DNA of 64,000 nucleotides from JAENVU01 sp963756815 (GTDB lineage: Bacteria > Actinomycetota > Acidimicrobiia > IMCC26256 > JAENVU01): the NCBI GenBank assembly GCA_963756815.1, contig CAVWPR010000005.1, positions 186,001-250,000 of the forward strand. The letters are read 5' to 3'. Under the pieces are notes generated by a model. That model was given only the letters and a program-made list of their open reading frames with translations, made no database searches and was not told where the DNA came from. Numbering within the stretch: position 1 is the first letter of the stretch; the number at the start of each line of letters is the position of its first letter. The translations under genes were made by a program, and so were the position numbers. Below, piece after piece: positions 16,437 through 26,496 of this stretch.

Positions 16437-17478
16437 TCACCCCCGTCGCGTCACGACGGGAGCCAGCTCGCGCGCCAGCTGACGTCTGAACGCGTCGGTC
16501 CCGAAGAGCGCGTGTGCGCGCGCAGCGAAGCGAGCGCCGATCTCGGCCCGCGCCGCCGGGTCCCGGACGAGGGGCGCCAGTGCGTCGCGCCACTCGTCGG
16601 CGTCACCGGCTCGGCAGAGGATGCCGGTCTCGCCGTCGGCGACGGCGTCGGGCATCCCTTCGAGCGCGCTCGCCACCACCGGCGTACCGCGCTTGGCCGC
16701 CTCCACCAGCACCAGACCGAACCCCTCCATGTCGCCGGACGTCGGGACGTTCGGCTGCACGAAGACGTCGGCGCCGCGGAGCAGGATCTCGCGCTCCGCG
16801 TCGGCGACCGGACCGAGGAGATGCACGCGTCGTTCGAGCCCACGCGCGGTCGCCGCGCGCGCAATGGTCTCCGACTCGGGCCCGGATCCAGCCACGACGT
16901 AGTGGACCGTCGACGGGAGCGCGGGCATGACCTCGTCGACGAACCAGCGCATGCCCTTCCGTGCGACCAGACGACCCACGGTCAGCAGGACGACGTCGTC
17001 CGCCCCGAGCTCGAGCCGGGCGTGCAGCGTCGCACGGGCCGCGCGTCGCTCGGTCGTCGGACACACGCGGCGCGTCGACGGACGTGCGCACGACCACGAG
17101 GCGCGCGTCCGGAACTCCGACCGCGCGCGCCACCGCCGCGGTGGCCCGGCTGATCGCGAGTACGCGTGAGGCGCGGGGAAGGCCACGGCGCAGGGCGCGC
17201 CGGTACGACGCGCGCGACCACGTGAGGTCGAGCCCGTTGACCAGGGCCACACGCGGCACCCGGAGCAGGACGAGGAGCGGCCACAGCGCGAGGTAGGTCG
17301 CAGCGTCGTAGCCGACGACGACGTCGACGCGGCCACGCGCGACGAGCCAGGCCGTGCGGACCCACGCCGTCACCAGGAACCACGGCAGCCCGCGGTTCGA
17401 GCCGCCGTGGGCCACGAGGTGCGCGCCCTCGGTGCCCTGCTCCAGCGCGGTCCAGACCTCGGCAGCGAGCGTCTCCAT
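16437..17478 (-). CDS. Family 4 glycosyltransferase, frame-disrupted
   Basis: Two segments form one GT-B enzyme. The C-terminal half reads VVLLTVGRLVARKGMRWFVDEV, then VAGSGPE, then a PNVPTSGDMEGFGLVLVEAA nucleotide-sugar site, ending at 16437. The N-terminal half is in another frame (GYDAATYLALWPLLVLL, VNGLDLTWSRASYRRALRRG). The switch is near 17065. ATG 17478 is the first in-frame start, but the typical GT4 N-terminus FVTRRFPPSVGG continues upstream to about 17526 without a start codon, so another error may hide the true start. Retaining transferase acting on a cytoplasmic glycan intermediate. Confidence 0.8.
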
Positions 17479-17579
17479 ACCACCGACCGACGGCGGGAAC
17501 CGTCGCGTGACGAACAGCGGTCTGATGTCCGACGTCGTGATGGCGCCGGACGCTACACGTCATCGCGCGATCGACCCTC

Positions 17580-17585
17580 TACGCT
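17580..17585 (+). promoter_or_regulatory. -10 element TACGCT, leaderless methyltransferase promoter
   Basis: TACGCT with a 9-base gap to ATG 17595 and no ribosome-binding site. Confidence 0.5.
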
Positions 17586-17594
17586 CGCACGCCG

Positions 17595-18254
17595 ATGGCT
17601 GCCACGCGCGAGCGCTTGTTCTACGAGACCGAGTACCACTTCGGTCAGGACGTCGAGCAGCCGGGCGAGTCCCGGCTGCGTCGCGCCCTCGATCTGCTCG
17701 GACCACTGCGCGACGCGACGTTTCTCGACCTCGGCTCCGGGGTCGGGTGGGCCGCGCACCTCGCGGCGACCGACGGTGCGGCCCTCGCCGTCGGCACCGA
17801 CTTCGCACGCCGCGCGTTGCTCCTCGGTGCCGAGCACATCGGTGGCGTCGCTCGCGTCCAGGCCGACGGATGCCGGCTGCCCTTCCGCACCGACGCACTC
17901 GACGCGGTCTTCTCGTTCGGGTCACTCGAGCACTTCCCCGACGTCGACGCCGGGCTGCGCGAGCTGGCGCGGGTGCTGAAGCGCACGGGGCGCGCGGTCG
18001 TCGTGGTCCCGAACTTCTACGTACGGACGGAGCAGCCGATGGAGCTCCGCCTCCGCCACGGCGCCTGGCGCGACCGCTTCGAGGCCGCCGGCCTGCGCGT
18101 GGTCGCGACCCGAGCCGATCCCGGTCCGGCCGTGTTGCGGGACCACCGGCCGGTGCGGATGGCGATCCGCGCCGCCGCCAAGGTGTTGGCGCTGGTGCCG
18201 CGCCTGCAGTACCAGTTCATCTTCCTGCTCGAACCGGTCGCCGCGCGCCACTGA
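17595..18254 (+). CDS. Class I SAM-dependent methyltransferase
   Basis: 219 residues. Motif I is FLDLGSGVGWAAHLA (residues about 43-57), with a motif II-like acidic residue in GTDFARR. AVFSFGSLEHFPDVDAGLRELARVLKRTGRAVVVVPN carries the family's LEHF and post-motif regions. Substrate not determinable. Between a GT4 and a membrane glycolipid-type protein, it may methylate a sugar or lipid of the same envelope polymer. Convergent with the next gene, 12 bases apart. Confidence 0.88.
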   Translation: MAATRERLFYETEYHFGQDVEQPGESRLRRALDLLGPLRDATFLDLGSGVGWAAHLAATDGAALAVGTDFARRALLLGAEHIGGVARVQADGCRLPFRTDALDAVFSFGSLEHFPDVDAGLRELARVLKRTGRAVVVVPNFYVRTEQPMELRLRHGAWRDRFEAAGLRVVATRADPGPAVLRDHRPVRMAIRAAAKVLALVPRLQYQFIFLLEPVAARH

Positions 18255-18266
18255 GCCCGGCCGCGC

Positions 18267-19232
18267 TCAGCCCTCGGGCTCGGCCTCGGGTCCGGTTTCG
18301 GGCGGGTCGGCGGCTCCGACCTCGAGGCTCTCGGCCCGCGCCGCCGCGAGGCGGGCAGGCCGGAGGCGGTGCGAGACCAGGAGCGCCATGAGCCCCTCGG
18401 CGCCGATCGTGGTGAGACGCTGGTACACGCTCGTGGCGACGATGACCGACGTCGGCATGACACCGTGGAGCAGCGCGACGAGGACCGCCTCCCGGACCCC
18501 GACGCCCGATGGCAGGGGGAGCACGAGGAAGCCGATCGTCCAGGCGGCGGCGAACGCCGCGATCACGTGCGCCGGGCGGTGGATCGGACCGTACGAACCC
18601 AGCAGCACCAGGTACGCGAGCGCGGCCAACCCGAGGGTCACGATGCTCGCGAGCCACGCCCGCACGATGGCGGCCTGTGGTGGGACGAGGGCATCGGACG
18701 CGTCACGCGTCCGTGGGATCCTCCCCAGCGCCCACACCATCCAGCGCCGGTCGACGAGCGCGAACAGCACGAGCGATCCGAACCCGATGAGTGCACGGAC
18801 CCACACCGGAGGACTCGTCCACGTGAGCGCGAGGAGCGGAGCGAACGCGGCGCCCGCGACGGCTTGGCAGACCGCGAGGACCGAGAACGTGGCGGCGGCG
18901 CGTTTGACCTCGACCCCGGCCGAGCGCGCCAACGCGACCTGTCCCGACGCCTGCCACACGCCACCCGGGACGTACTTCGCGAGTTGCGCCACGATCAACG
19001 ACGCGCCGTGCTCGACGCGGTGCTCCCCGCCGAGCAACGTCGCCCACGCGTAGCCACCGCAGACGAGCCCCACCGCCCACAACGCGACCGCGGCGGCGAG
19101 CCGCGCGACCGACGGCAGCTCCCCGCCCGTGGCATTCCACGCGTCGACGATCGCGTAGACGAAGAAAGCGAGCACCACGACCACGGCGACCGCCACCGCC
19201 ACCCGCCGAGCCGCCGAACGCAACGTCGTCAC
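18267..19232 (-). CDS. Lysylphosphatidylglycerol-synthase-type (YbhN/AglD) membrane protein
   Basis: 321 residues with about eight hydrophobic helices. The family hallmark LIVAQLAKYVPGGVWQASGQVALARSAGV is present at about residues 80-108, followed by AAWTIGFLVLPLPSGVGVREAVLVALL near the C-terminus. This flippase-like domain is common beside glycosyltransferase genes and is thought to take part in lipid or lipid-linked sugar transfer. There is no aminoacyl-transferase domain, so it is not a true MprF. The acidic/proline C-terminal tail is cytoplasmic. Confidence 0.87.
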   Translation of the reverse strand: MTTLRSAARRVAVAVAVVVVLAFFVYAIVDAWNATGGELPSVARLAAAVALWAVGLVCGGYAWATLLGGEHRVEHGASLIVAQLAKYVPGGVWQASGQVALARSAGVEVKRAAATFSVLAVCQAVAGAAFAPLLALTWTSPPVWVRALIGFGSLVLFALVDRRWMVWALGRIPRTRDASDALVPPQAAIVRAWLASIVTLGLAALAYLVLLGSYGPIHRPAHVIAAFAAAWTIGFLVLPLPSGVGVREAVLVALLHGVMPTSVIVATSVYQRLTTIGAEGLMALLVSHRLRPARLAAARAESLEVGAADPPETGPEAEPEG

Positions 19233-19306
19233 GACGGGCCCGTGCGCCCGCCCGACCGTCGCACACCGCCCATCTCCAGCGACCCTAGATCATGGTCGGG
19301 CGTTGG

Positions 19307-19312
19307 TAGCGT
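19307..19312 (+). promoter_or_regulatory. -10 element TAGCGT for the 781-residue membrane protein
   Basis: TAGCGT lies 29 bases before ATG 19342. Unlike the leaderless genes, a strong GGAGGA ribosome-binding site intervenes at about 19331-19337. Confidence 0.45.
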
Positions 19313-19341
19313 GCCCCACGACCGTCGCCCCGGAGGATCGG

Positions 19342-21687
19342 ATGACCATCAGCACCGGGGACGCGCGTCGCGACGCCGCCCCGATGGTCGACGCGGACGC
19401 CGGCACGAACGCCGCGATCGCACCAAGGCACGTACGGCTCGGCTTCCCCGTCTCGATGCGGCCGTGGCTCGAGTCGATGCTCGTCGTCGGCGTCGTCGCG
19501 CCGCTCCTGACCGTGGTGTACCGACTGTGGGATGCGCACCTGCGGGTCCCCTTCAGCGACCAGCTCGACGCGCTCTCGACCAGTGCGTACACGAAGTCGA
19601 TCATCGAGAACGGCTGGTACTTCTCGAACCCCCGGCTCGGCGCTCCGTTCACCGCCGATTGGCGGGACTTCCCCGTCGGCGGCGAGAACATCCACTGGTT
19701 GTCGCTGAAGGTGCTCGGCATCCTCACGCGCGATCCCGCCGTCGCCGTGAACCTGTATTTCCTCCTCGGCTTCTTCCTCATCGGACTCAGCGCGTACTTC
19801 GTGGCCCGCTACCTGCACTTCGGCGTGGCGGCGTCCCTCGTCGTCGGCGTGCTCTACACGTTCGCGCCGTACCACGCCTTCCGGAGCACGGTGCAGGTCG
19901 CGCGTGGCGTGTACTACGCGGTGCCGCTCGCGGTCCTGGTACTCCTGTGGGCCGCCGACTACCGAAATCAGTTCCTCATCGACGAAGAGGGACGGACCCG
20001 GTGGCGACGCGGCCGGGTGTGGACCACCGTCGGTATCGCCGTGCTCCTCGGCACCAGCGACACGCAGAACGCCGCGTACCTGGTGACACTGCTGGCGGTC
20101 GTCACGCTTCTCGTCGCGGTCCGCGACCGGAACGCGCGTCCGCTCGCGCTGCTGGCGGTCGTCGCTGCGGTCACGGTGGGCACACTGGTCGTCAACAACG
20201 CGCCGTACCTGCTGGCACAGCGCTCGAATGGCACGAACGACCAGGTCGCGACACGCTCTCCTCGCGAACAAGACGCATTCGCGCTGCGCCCTGCCAACCT
20301 GCTCCTCCCCGTACCCGGCCATCGCATCGGAGCCTTCGCGAGTCTTGCGTCCGACGCGGTCGACGCGCAGTCCACCGACGGCGAGAGCGGAGGGACCTCG
20401 CTCGGCCTCGTCGGCGGCGTGGGACTGATCGTCAGCATCGGCGCAGTGGCGCTCGTCGCCGTCGGCGCGCGGCGCCGAAGACGATCGAGCCAGATGCTCG
20501 CCGACCTCGGCGTCCTCAACCTCGCCGCGATCCTCATCGGGACCGTCGGCGGCGGCGGGTTCCTCCTGGCCCTCGGCGGGCTCACCCAGTACCGCACGTG
20601 GAACCGGATCTCTCTCTACATAGCGTTCGCGTCGCTGCTCGCGGTCGCCATCGTGCTCGAGCGTGCGATCGCGGTCCTCCACCGTCGGCTGCGCACGCCG
20701 AACGTCGCCAATCTGATCGTCGGCGCGGTCGCGGTCGTGCTCATCGTGGGTGGGACCTACGACCAGATTCCGCCGAAGTATGTCCCCGACTACGCGACGG
20801 TCGCGGCGCGCTTCGACCAGGACGCGACCTTCTACCACTCGCTCGAGCACCGGCTGCCTCGCGATGCGATGGTGTTCCAACTCCCGGTGGCGCAGTTCCC
20901 CGAGATCGGCCCGATCGTGAACATGCCGGACTACGCGGAGTTCGCCGCGTACCTCCACACCGACGACCTGCGCTGGAGCTACGGCGGGATGAAGGGTCGG
21001 CCGGACGCGGACTGGATCCGCAACCTCGCGAGCTGCGACCCTCGCCAGCTGGTCACGCAGATCGCCGTCGCGGGCTTCGGCACCGCGGTGCTCGACACAC
21101 GCGGCTACCCCGACGGCGCGGTCTCGTTCCTCGATGCGGTGCGCCCGCTGGTCGGACCGCCGCGATCCCGCTCCGGCGACGGCCACCTGGTCGAGCTGGA
21201 CCTCACGGCGCTGCGATCCCGGCTCCGGAACCGTGTCCCCGCCGCGACCGTCCGCACGTGGCGCGACACCGTGCTCAACACCTCGCCGGCCTGGAACGAC
21301 TTCTCGTCCGCGGACCAGTCGTGCGAGGGCGCGCGCCGGTGGTCGACCGCGCCTGACGCCTCGCTCACGTTCACCAACTCCACCGGGCATCCCCAGCGGA
21401 TCGTCGTCGCCACCGACCTCGAGGCGGCCACGACGGCTCGCAGCATCACCGCACGCGGACCCGGGTTCTCGAGCGTCGTGCCGCTCGCGCAGGGGCGCGG
21501 CCGACTCGAGCAGCCCGTGGAGCTGCCGGCCGGGACGAGCACCGTCCGCTTCCACGAGACCGGTCCCCACATGCCGACGTCGCCGGACGATCCGAGGACC
21601 GTGTGGTTCTCGCTGCACAACGCGACGTTCGATCCGCCGGGTGCGCCGACGCTCGCGGCGTGGTCCGCCTCCCCGGCGGCGGAGTGA
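19342..21687 (+). CDS. Large polytopic membrane protein, putative GT-C-like glycosyltransferase
   Basis: 781 residues, start set by GGAGGA just upstream of ATG 19342. About ten membrane helices span residues 40-470 (ESMLVVGVVAPLLTVVYRL, LYFLLGFFLIGLSAYFVARY, VGTLVVNNAPYLL, VLNLAAILIGTVGGGGFLLAL), followed by a roughly 280-residue extracytoplasmic domain. The topology and the loop DQLDALSTSAYTKSIIENGW resemble GT-C enzymes that use polyprenyl-linked donors (YfhO/DUF6541-like). No catalytic residues could be proven. It may use the donor made by the GT2 at 15376. Intact over 2.3 kb. Confidence 0.82.
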   Translation: MTISTGDARRDAAPMVDADAGTNAAIAPRHVRLGFPVSMRPWLESMLVVGVVAPLLTVVYRLWDAHLRVPFSDQLDALSTSAYTKSIIENGWYFSNPRLGAPFTADWRDFPVGGENIHWLSLKVLGILTRDPAVAVNLYFLLGFFLIGLSAYFVARYLHFGVAASLVVGVLYTFAPYHAFRSTVQVARGVYYAVPLAVLVLLWAADYRNQFLIDEEGRTRWRRGRVWTTVGIAVLLGTSDTQNAAYLVTLLAVVTLLVAVRDRNARPLALLAVVAAVTVGTLVVNNAPYLLAQRSNGTNDQVATRSPREQDAFALRPANLLLPVPGHRIGAFASLASDAVDAQSTDGESGGTSLGLVGGVGLIVSIGAVALVAVGARRRRRSSQMLADLGVLNLAAILIGTVGGGGFLLALGGLTQYRTWNRISLYIAFASLLAVAIVLERAIAVLHRRLRTPNVANLIVGAVAVVLIVGGTYDQIPPKYVPDYATVAARFDQDATFYHSLEHRLPRDAMVFQLPVAQFPEIGPIVNMPDYAEFAAYLHTDDLRWSYGGMKGRPDADWIRNLASCDPRQLVTQIAVAGFGTAVLDTRGYPDGAVSFLDAVRPLVGPPRSRSGDGHLVELDLTALRSRLRNRVPAATVRTWRDTVLNTSPAWNDFSSADQSCEGARRWSTAPDASLTFTNSTGHPQRIVVATDLEAATTARSITARGPGFSSVVPLAQGRGRLEQPVELPAGTSTVRFHETGPHMPTSPDDPRTVWFSLHNATFDPPGAPTLAAWSASPAAE

Positions 21688-21693
21688 CGACCC

Positions 21694-22260
21694 TCAGGCG
21701 TCGCCGCGCGCGGCCCGGTAGTGCCCCTCCTGCCAGCGCGCGAGCGTCCAGCACAGGTCCGCGAGCCGGTTGAGGTAGGGCACGACCTGGCTCTCGGACT
21801 CGAGCCAGCCCTGACGCGTGGCGGAGACGCACGCGCGCTCGGCGCGGCGGGTGGTGGTCCGGGCGACGTCGAGCGCCGCCGCGACCCGGTTCTCGCCCGG
21901 GAGCACGAACTCGAGCGGCGGCTCGAAGCGCGCCGAGAGCTCGTCGATGACCGGCTCCAGCGCGGCCACCATCGCGGCCGTCACACGCGTGGTGCCGTCG
22001 GTGAGCTTGCGTCGGTTCTGTGGCGCGGTCGCGAGCTCCGCGCCCACGACGAAGAGCTCGCGCTGGAGGCGGATCAGGAGCTCGCCGAGCTCCGAGTCGG
22101 GCTCGCACTCGGCCCGGGCGAGGCCGAGCGCGGACACGACCTCGTCGGTGGTGCCGTACGCCTCCGGGCCGGTGCCGTCCTTGTCGACCCGCCCGCCGTA
22201 GAAGAGACCCGTGGTGCCGTCGTCGCCGGTGCGCGTGTAGACCTTGATCGGTTCGGGCAC
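21694..22260 (-). CDS. Cob(I)yrinic acid a,c-diamide adenosyltransferase, PduO/MMAB type
   Basis: 188 residues, GTG start. Seen: N-terminal KVYTRTGDDGTTGLFYGGRVDKD (ATP-binding in PduO-type enzymes), GTTDEVVSALGLAR, LPGENRVAAALDVARTTTRRAER with the conserved R-x-x-E-R, and PYLNRLADLCWTLAR. It transfers the 5'-deoxyadenosyl group of ATP to cob(I)alamin, giving adenosylcobalamin for methylmalonyl-CoA mutase (gene at 1-1028). It lies between two unrelated membrane protein genes on the other strand. Confidence 0.95.
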   Translation of the reverse strand: MPEPIKVYTRTGDDGTTGLFYGGRVDKDGTGPEAYGTTDEVVSALGLARAECEPDSELGELLIRLQRELFVVGAELATAPQNRRKLTDGTTRVTAAMVAALEPVIDELSARFEPPLEFVLPGENRVAAALDVARTTTRRAERACVSATRQGWLESESQVVPYLNRLADLCWTLARWQEGHYRAARGDA

Positions 22261-22266
22261 CCGGCG

Positions 22267-22272
22267 ATACTA
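22267..22272 (-). promoter_or_regulatory. -10 element TAGTAT, leaderless adenosyltransferase promoter
   Basis: On the minus strand TAGTAT is followed by 6 bases and then GTG 22260. No ribosome-binding site and no cobalamin riboswitch is visible upstream. Confidence 0.55.
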
Positions 22273-22343
22273 CGAGCGGGCGCCCGATGCCGACGGTGTC
22301 GTGACGCGTCCCGTCGGCGTCGGCGGGTCAGAATGCAACCCGC

Positions 22344-24331
22344 ATGGCCGGACCGATCCCCGCCCCGACGGGGACCGGCAACGATCCACGGACCCCGACG
22401 GAACGGCGCGACCGCCGGATCGCCGGCGCGCTCGATCGTCGGCACCCTGATCTTCGCCCTGGTGGTGCAATCGAACTTCTTCGAGTTCTCGCGCTCGATG
22501 CGCGGCGACATCGCGTACCACCGGGGCGTCGCGCTCGACGATGACGGCGCACCTGTGGCAGGGCCAGGGTCCGATCCACGGGATCATCAGCTACTTCGGC
22601 GGCCTGTATCCGCTCACGCTCGGCTGGACCAGCCGTGCGACGGGCATCTCGTTCGACGCCCTGGTCAGCGTGGTGTCCTGGCCGTTCACGCTCGTCCTGC
22701 CGCTGGTGCTGCTCGCGCTGGGTCGGGCCCTGTGGCCACGGCGCGCCCTCGAACCGGCGTTGCTGGTGTTGATCGGCACCGTGGGCAGCAGCCTGGCGTT
22801 CGACCGCAACGCAGAGTGGGTCTTCAGCGTGCTGCCGTCGGGTGCGAACGCGTGGCCCGTGTACCCGCGCGACGTGGCGCTCGTCGCGTCGATCGGCGCG
22901 CTCGCCGTCGTGCTCCGACCGTTGACCGAGCGTCGAGTGGTCGCCGCCGGACTGCTCGTCGCCCTCGCCGTGTGCACGCAGGCGCAGATCGGGCTCTACG
23001 CCACCGTCGTCACCGCGCTGCTCGCCGTCGTCACCACCCGGCACCGCGTCGGCAACCGTCCGGCCGCGCGCGTGGCCCTCGGTATCGGAGCGGTCGCCGC
23101 GCTGGCGTCCTCGTGGTGGTGGATCCCGCGCGTGGTCGCGGCGGTCCAGAGCGGCCACCTGCTGCTCGACAGCTCGCCGTCGCTCCCCCGCCCCGACGGC
23201 TCGGCCCTGGGCATCCTCAACGCACTCGGCGTCGTGGGGCTCTTGGCGGCGGGTGGGCTCCTCGTGGTCTGGTCGGGCACCGTCGAGCAGCGGTTCTTCG
23301 GCATCTGGCTGTTGCTCTTCGTGCCGATCGTCGCGTTCGGCGGACCGCTCACGGACCTCGGTGTCATCACCGCGCGGCGCGCTTGGTTGTTCGCCGCGAT
23401 CCCGGTCGTCGTGATCGCCACCGTCGGCGCCGCCGCGCTGCTGCGCGCCCTACCCACCGTCCCGGTGCTCGCGGTGCTCATCGTCGCGCTCGCAGTGCCG
23501 AGCACGATCGAGGTCCTGCACACGCGTGACGACCTCGTGACGCACTGGCGGGCGCGAACGCTCGGCGCGTTCGGGAGCCACGAGTGGCACGACGCGCTCG
23601 GCGCGCTGCGCGCCCGCACCCTCGCCGATCACGGCACCGTGGTCCTCGCGCCCGACGTCGACGCCGCGTTCGTCTGGGAGTCCACCGGCGCACAGCCGTT
23701 CAGCCTCTGGCTCAGCGGTTCGACCAAGCTCGGCTTCGATCCCGCCGAGCTGACACCTTGGGGCTACCTCGAGCGAGTGCGACTCCAGGACGCGGCGTTC
23801 CGTGCCGGTCTTCCCGGGCTGTGCTCGCTCGCCCGGCGCAGCAGTGCCTCGGCGCTCGTCCTCCGACACTACGGGCGACTCCTCGGCACCCACGACCGCC
23901 GACCGTCGGCCCCCTACCGCGTCGCACCGCAGGACCGCACGCTGGCGACGCTGCAGCGCCGCGTCGCGCCCGGCGTCGGGTACCGCGACCTCAACAGCAC
24001 CGAGGTGCTGCGCCTCGCCCCGGGCGCCCGGATCCCGATCGGATGGGCCTCGGCGACCGTGCGGCGGATCGACGTCGGGATGCTGACACCCACGCAGTCC
24101 GACGCGATGGTCCTCGTTCCGCCGTCAGGACCGCCGATCCGTCCGTCCGCCGTGGCCTCGGCGCGCGTGACCAGACTCCGGTTCGACGTCCACGGCGTCC
24201 GCCCGGGCACGGTCCTGCGGGCCCGCCGGCCCGTCACCGTGGAGCGCACGACCGGGTTCGAACGGTCTCCGATCCCGCTCCCACGCGGCGTCGGCGCGAT
24301 CGTCCTCGCGACCACCGACGTGTGCCGATGA
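22344..24331 (+). CDS. Large polytopic membrane protein, frame-disrupted N-terminus
   Basis: The main block from 22541 begins at TAHLWQGQGPIHGIISYFGG and is clearly missing its N-terminus. Upstream, RSIVGTLIFALVVQSNFFEFSR continues it in a second frame and ATG 22344 (MAGPIPAPTGTG) in a third, giving about 660 residues with two shifts near 22430 and 22545. About nine helices follow (LVSVVSWPFTLVLPLVLLALG, ALAVVLRPL, IVAFGGPL), then a 250-residue exterior domain. Layout matches the neighbours at 19342 and 24328. Probable GT-C-like or glycan-assembly membrane protein, function unproven. Confidence 0.75.
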
Positions 24332-26496
24332 ACGTCGCGCGTCTCCCCGCGACCGTGATCGCTGCCGTGATCGGCGCCGCGCTGTGCGTGCTTCCGGGCC
24401 TCGGCATCCGCGCCGTGCTCCGTATCCGTCAGCGCCGCCCGATGGACGAGCTGATGATCGCGACCGCGGTGTCGGTCATCACACTCGGCGTCGTCGCGGG
24501 CGGGTTGCTGGCCTTCCGCTCGTTCTCGGGTCTCACCCTCGCGTTGCCGCTCGTCATCCTCGGCCTGCTCGGGATCCCCCGCGCGATCGTGCTGGGCCGG
24601 CGCGCGCTGCGCACGCCGGTGACCCTGGTCCTCGCGTTGGCCAGCTGGCCGTGGTGGTGGAGCGCGGCGCGCGACGGCGCGCCGCCGGCACCGCTGTTCC
24701 AGTGGTACTACTGGAACCTCGGGCGAGTGCTCGGTACGACGAACGGCATCCCGAGTCACGTCACCGAGTTCGGCACCCACATCCGGTGGCTGCCGGACTA
24801 CCTCGTGTTCAACGCGTACTCGGAGGCGTACCGCAGCCTCGCCGTCCTCGGCAGCCGCACCAACGCGATCGTGGCGCTGCGCGTCCCCGTGGCCGCGCTC
24901 GCCATCGTCGCGGTCTTCGCCGTGCTCCGTCTGTGGCTGCCGTCGTGGGCGGCCGTCCTCGGCACCTTCTTCGTGATCCAGAGCGCCTGGTTCCTCGACA
25001 AGTTCAACGCCTACAAGCCCGAGGCCTTCGGCATCATCATCGGCCTGATCGCCATCCGGCTGGCCGTCCGCGCGCTGCGCGAGCACACCCCGGCGACCTT
25101 CGTGCTCGTCGGTGTGCTGATCGGTGTCAACCTCACCATTCATCCCATCGCCGCCACCGTCGGCGGCATGCTCCTCGCCGGCGCCATCGTGGGCGAGCTG
25201 GTCGTCACCCGCGAGCTCCTCGTCCGCCGGACGATCACGACGATCGGCGTGGCGGTGCTGTTGGCACTCGTCATGTCCGGTGCCTTCGGATGGGCGCTCC
25301 AGGGGCGAGTCTCCGTGCTCGGTGACGCCGCGAATCCGCACCGACTGGCCGACGGCACCGACCCGACGCTCGTGCTGACCGAGCGTGACGCCGGCCGGTT
25401 CGGACCCGTCCACGAGCCGAGCATCGGCGACGAGATGTCGGGGTACTTCGAGGAGCCGTTCCCCGGACGGCGTCTGGACACCGGCTTCGGAGCGCTCCTG
25501 TGCGTCGTGATCGCCGGTGGACTCGTGCTCGCCGTGGCGCAGGGAGGTCTCGCGCGCAAGGCCGTCGTCACGCTCGGGTCGTTCAGTCTGCTGCTCACCG
25601 TCGGCGTGCTCTGGTTCACGCTGAACTACGACACCTTCGTCCCCCGACACACGGGCCTGGCGCGGTTCGTGCAGTACGCACCCCTGGTGATCGCGTTCGG
25701 TGCCGCGATCGCGCTCGCGAGCTACGTGCGCACGATTGCGGCGCTCCCGGTGCTGGCCGAGCGCTCACGCCGGCGGCTCGCCGCCGGTGCCGGCGTGGTC
25801 GTCGTGGCCGTGGTCGGCGTCGCGACCGTCCACACGATCACCGACGCGTTCTCGTCCCAGACCGCGCTCGGCGGCGGTGCCACCGAGACCCTCGACTACC
25901 TGCGTGAGCACGTCCGGCCCGACGACGTCATCCTCGCCAACACGAACACGCGAGGCCTCCTCGAGTTCTGGACGGCGGGCGACGATCCGCTGGCGGCACG
26001 CCAGGCGTTCCTCGAGGCACCCGACTTCGTCACCTTGGCCACGCGCACGCTCGAGGACTCGCACCGGTTCTTCACCGGCACCGGCGCCGCCGATCTCCCC
26101 GACCGGCTGCACGTCGACTGGATCGTCGTGTCCCCGACGCCGGCCGGCATCGGTGGTGCGATCCCACTCGGCGCGACGCCGCCCGGGTGGTCGGTCCCCG
26201 GCTTCCATCCGGTGCACCAATCGCCGACGGCGGTCGTGCTGCGGCGCGACCATCCGCTCGCCGCCGGCGTCGCGACCGGTCACCCGGTGGACCACGCCGG
26301 CCGCTTCGTCGTCGCGACCCTCGTGACGGCGGTCGCGGTCGTCGGGAGCCTCGCGTTGCTCGACCCCGAGTCACTGGCACGATGGTGGCCACGCGGGCGT
26401 CGACGTCGACGCCGACCCCGCAACGGCGCGCCGCCGCGTCAGGCGCGATCGCGCCTGCCGGTCCGGACGACGACGCCGAGGAATCCGAGCGGATAG
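24328..26496 (+). CDS. Large polytopic membrane protein
   Basis: 722 residues, ATG 24328 in an ATGA overlap with the preceding membrane gene. About twelve hydrophobic helices run from residue 5 to 480, including ATVIAAVIGAALCVLPGLGI, TLALPLVILGLLGIPRAIVL and FAVLRLWLPSWAAVLGTFFVIQ. A soluble stretch with WYYWNLGRVLGTTNGIPSHV follows the fifth helix, and an exterior C-terminal domain ends in a basic tail. Related in layout to the two previous membrane genes; I suspect the three work in one glycan pathway. The last 58 bases overlap the convergent GT2 gene. Confidence 0.8.
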   Translation: MNVARLPATVIAAVIGAALCVLPGLGIRAVLRIRQRRPMDELMIATAVSVITLGVVAGGLLAFRSFSGLTLALPLVILGLLGIPRAIVLGRRALRTPVTLVLALASWPWWWSAARDGAPPAPLFQWYYWNLGRVLGTTNGIPSHVTEFGTHIRWLPDYLVFNAYSEAYRSLAVLGSRTNAIVALRVPVAALAIVAVFAVLRLWLPSWAAVLGTFFVIQSAWFLDKFNAYKPEAFGIIIGLIAIRLAVRALREHTPATFVLVGVLIGVNLTIHPIAATVGGMLLAGAIVGELVVTRELLVRRTITTIGVAVLLALVMSGAFGWALQGRVSVLGDAANPHRLADGTDPTLVLTERDAGRFGPVHEPSIGDEMSGYFEEPFPGRRLDTGFGALLCVVIAGGLVLAVAQGGLARKAVVTLGSFSLLLTVGVLWFTLNYDTFVPRHTGLARFVQYAPLVIAFGAAIALASYVRTIAALPVLAERSRRRLAAGAGVVVVAVVGVATVHTITDAFSSQTALGGGATETLDYLREHVRPDDVILANTNTRGLLEFWTAGDDPLAARQAFLEAPDFVTLATRTLEDSHRFFTGTGAADLPDRLHVDWIVVSPTPAGIGGAIPLGATPPGWSVPGFHPVHQSPTAVVLRRDHPLAAGVATGHPVDHAGRFVVATLVTAVAVVGSLALLDPESLARWWPRGRRRRRRPRNGAPPRQARSRLPVRTTTPRNPSG

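Noticed and set aside
15196..16593. Minus-strand frame of 465 codons over the GT2 gene
   Set aside because: The plus-strand GT2 has all family motifs; the other strand shows only repetitive Arg/Glu/Val text.
17521..17563. ATG 17563 as start of the GT4 at 16437
   Set aside because: It opens a different frame (MTCSVRRHHDV) that lacks the GT4 N-terminus; the FVTRRFPPSVGG frame has no start codon there, so the true start stays unresolved.
24251..24265. GGTTCGAAC, similar to a tRNA T-loop
   Set aside because: It lies inside a membrane protein gene and no acceptor stem or anticodon arm can be folded around it.
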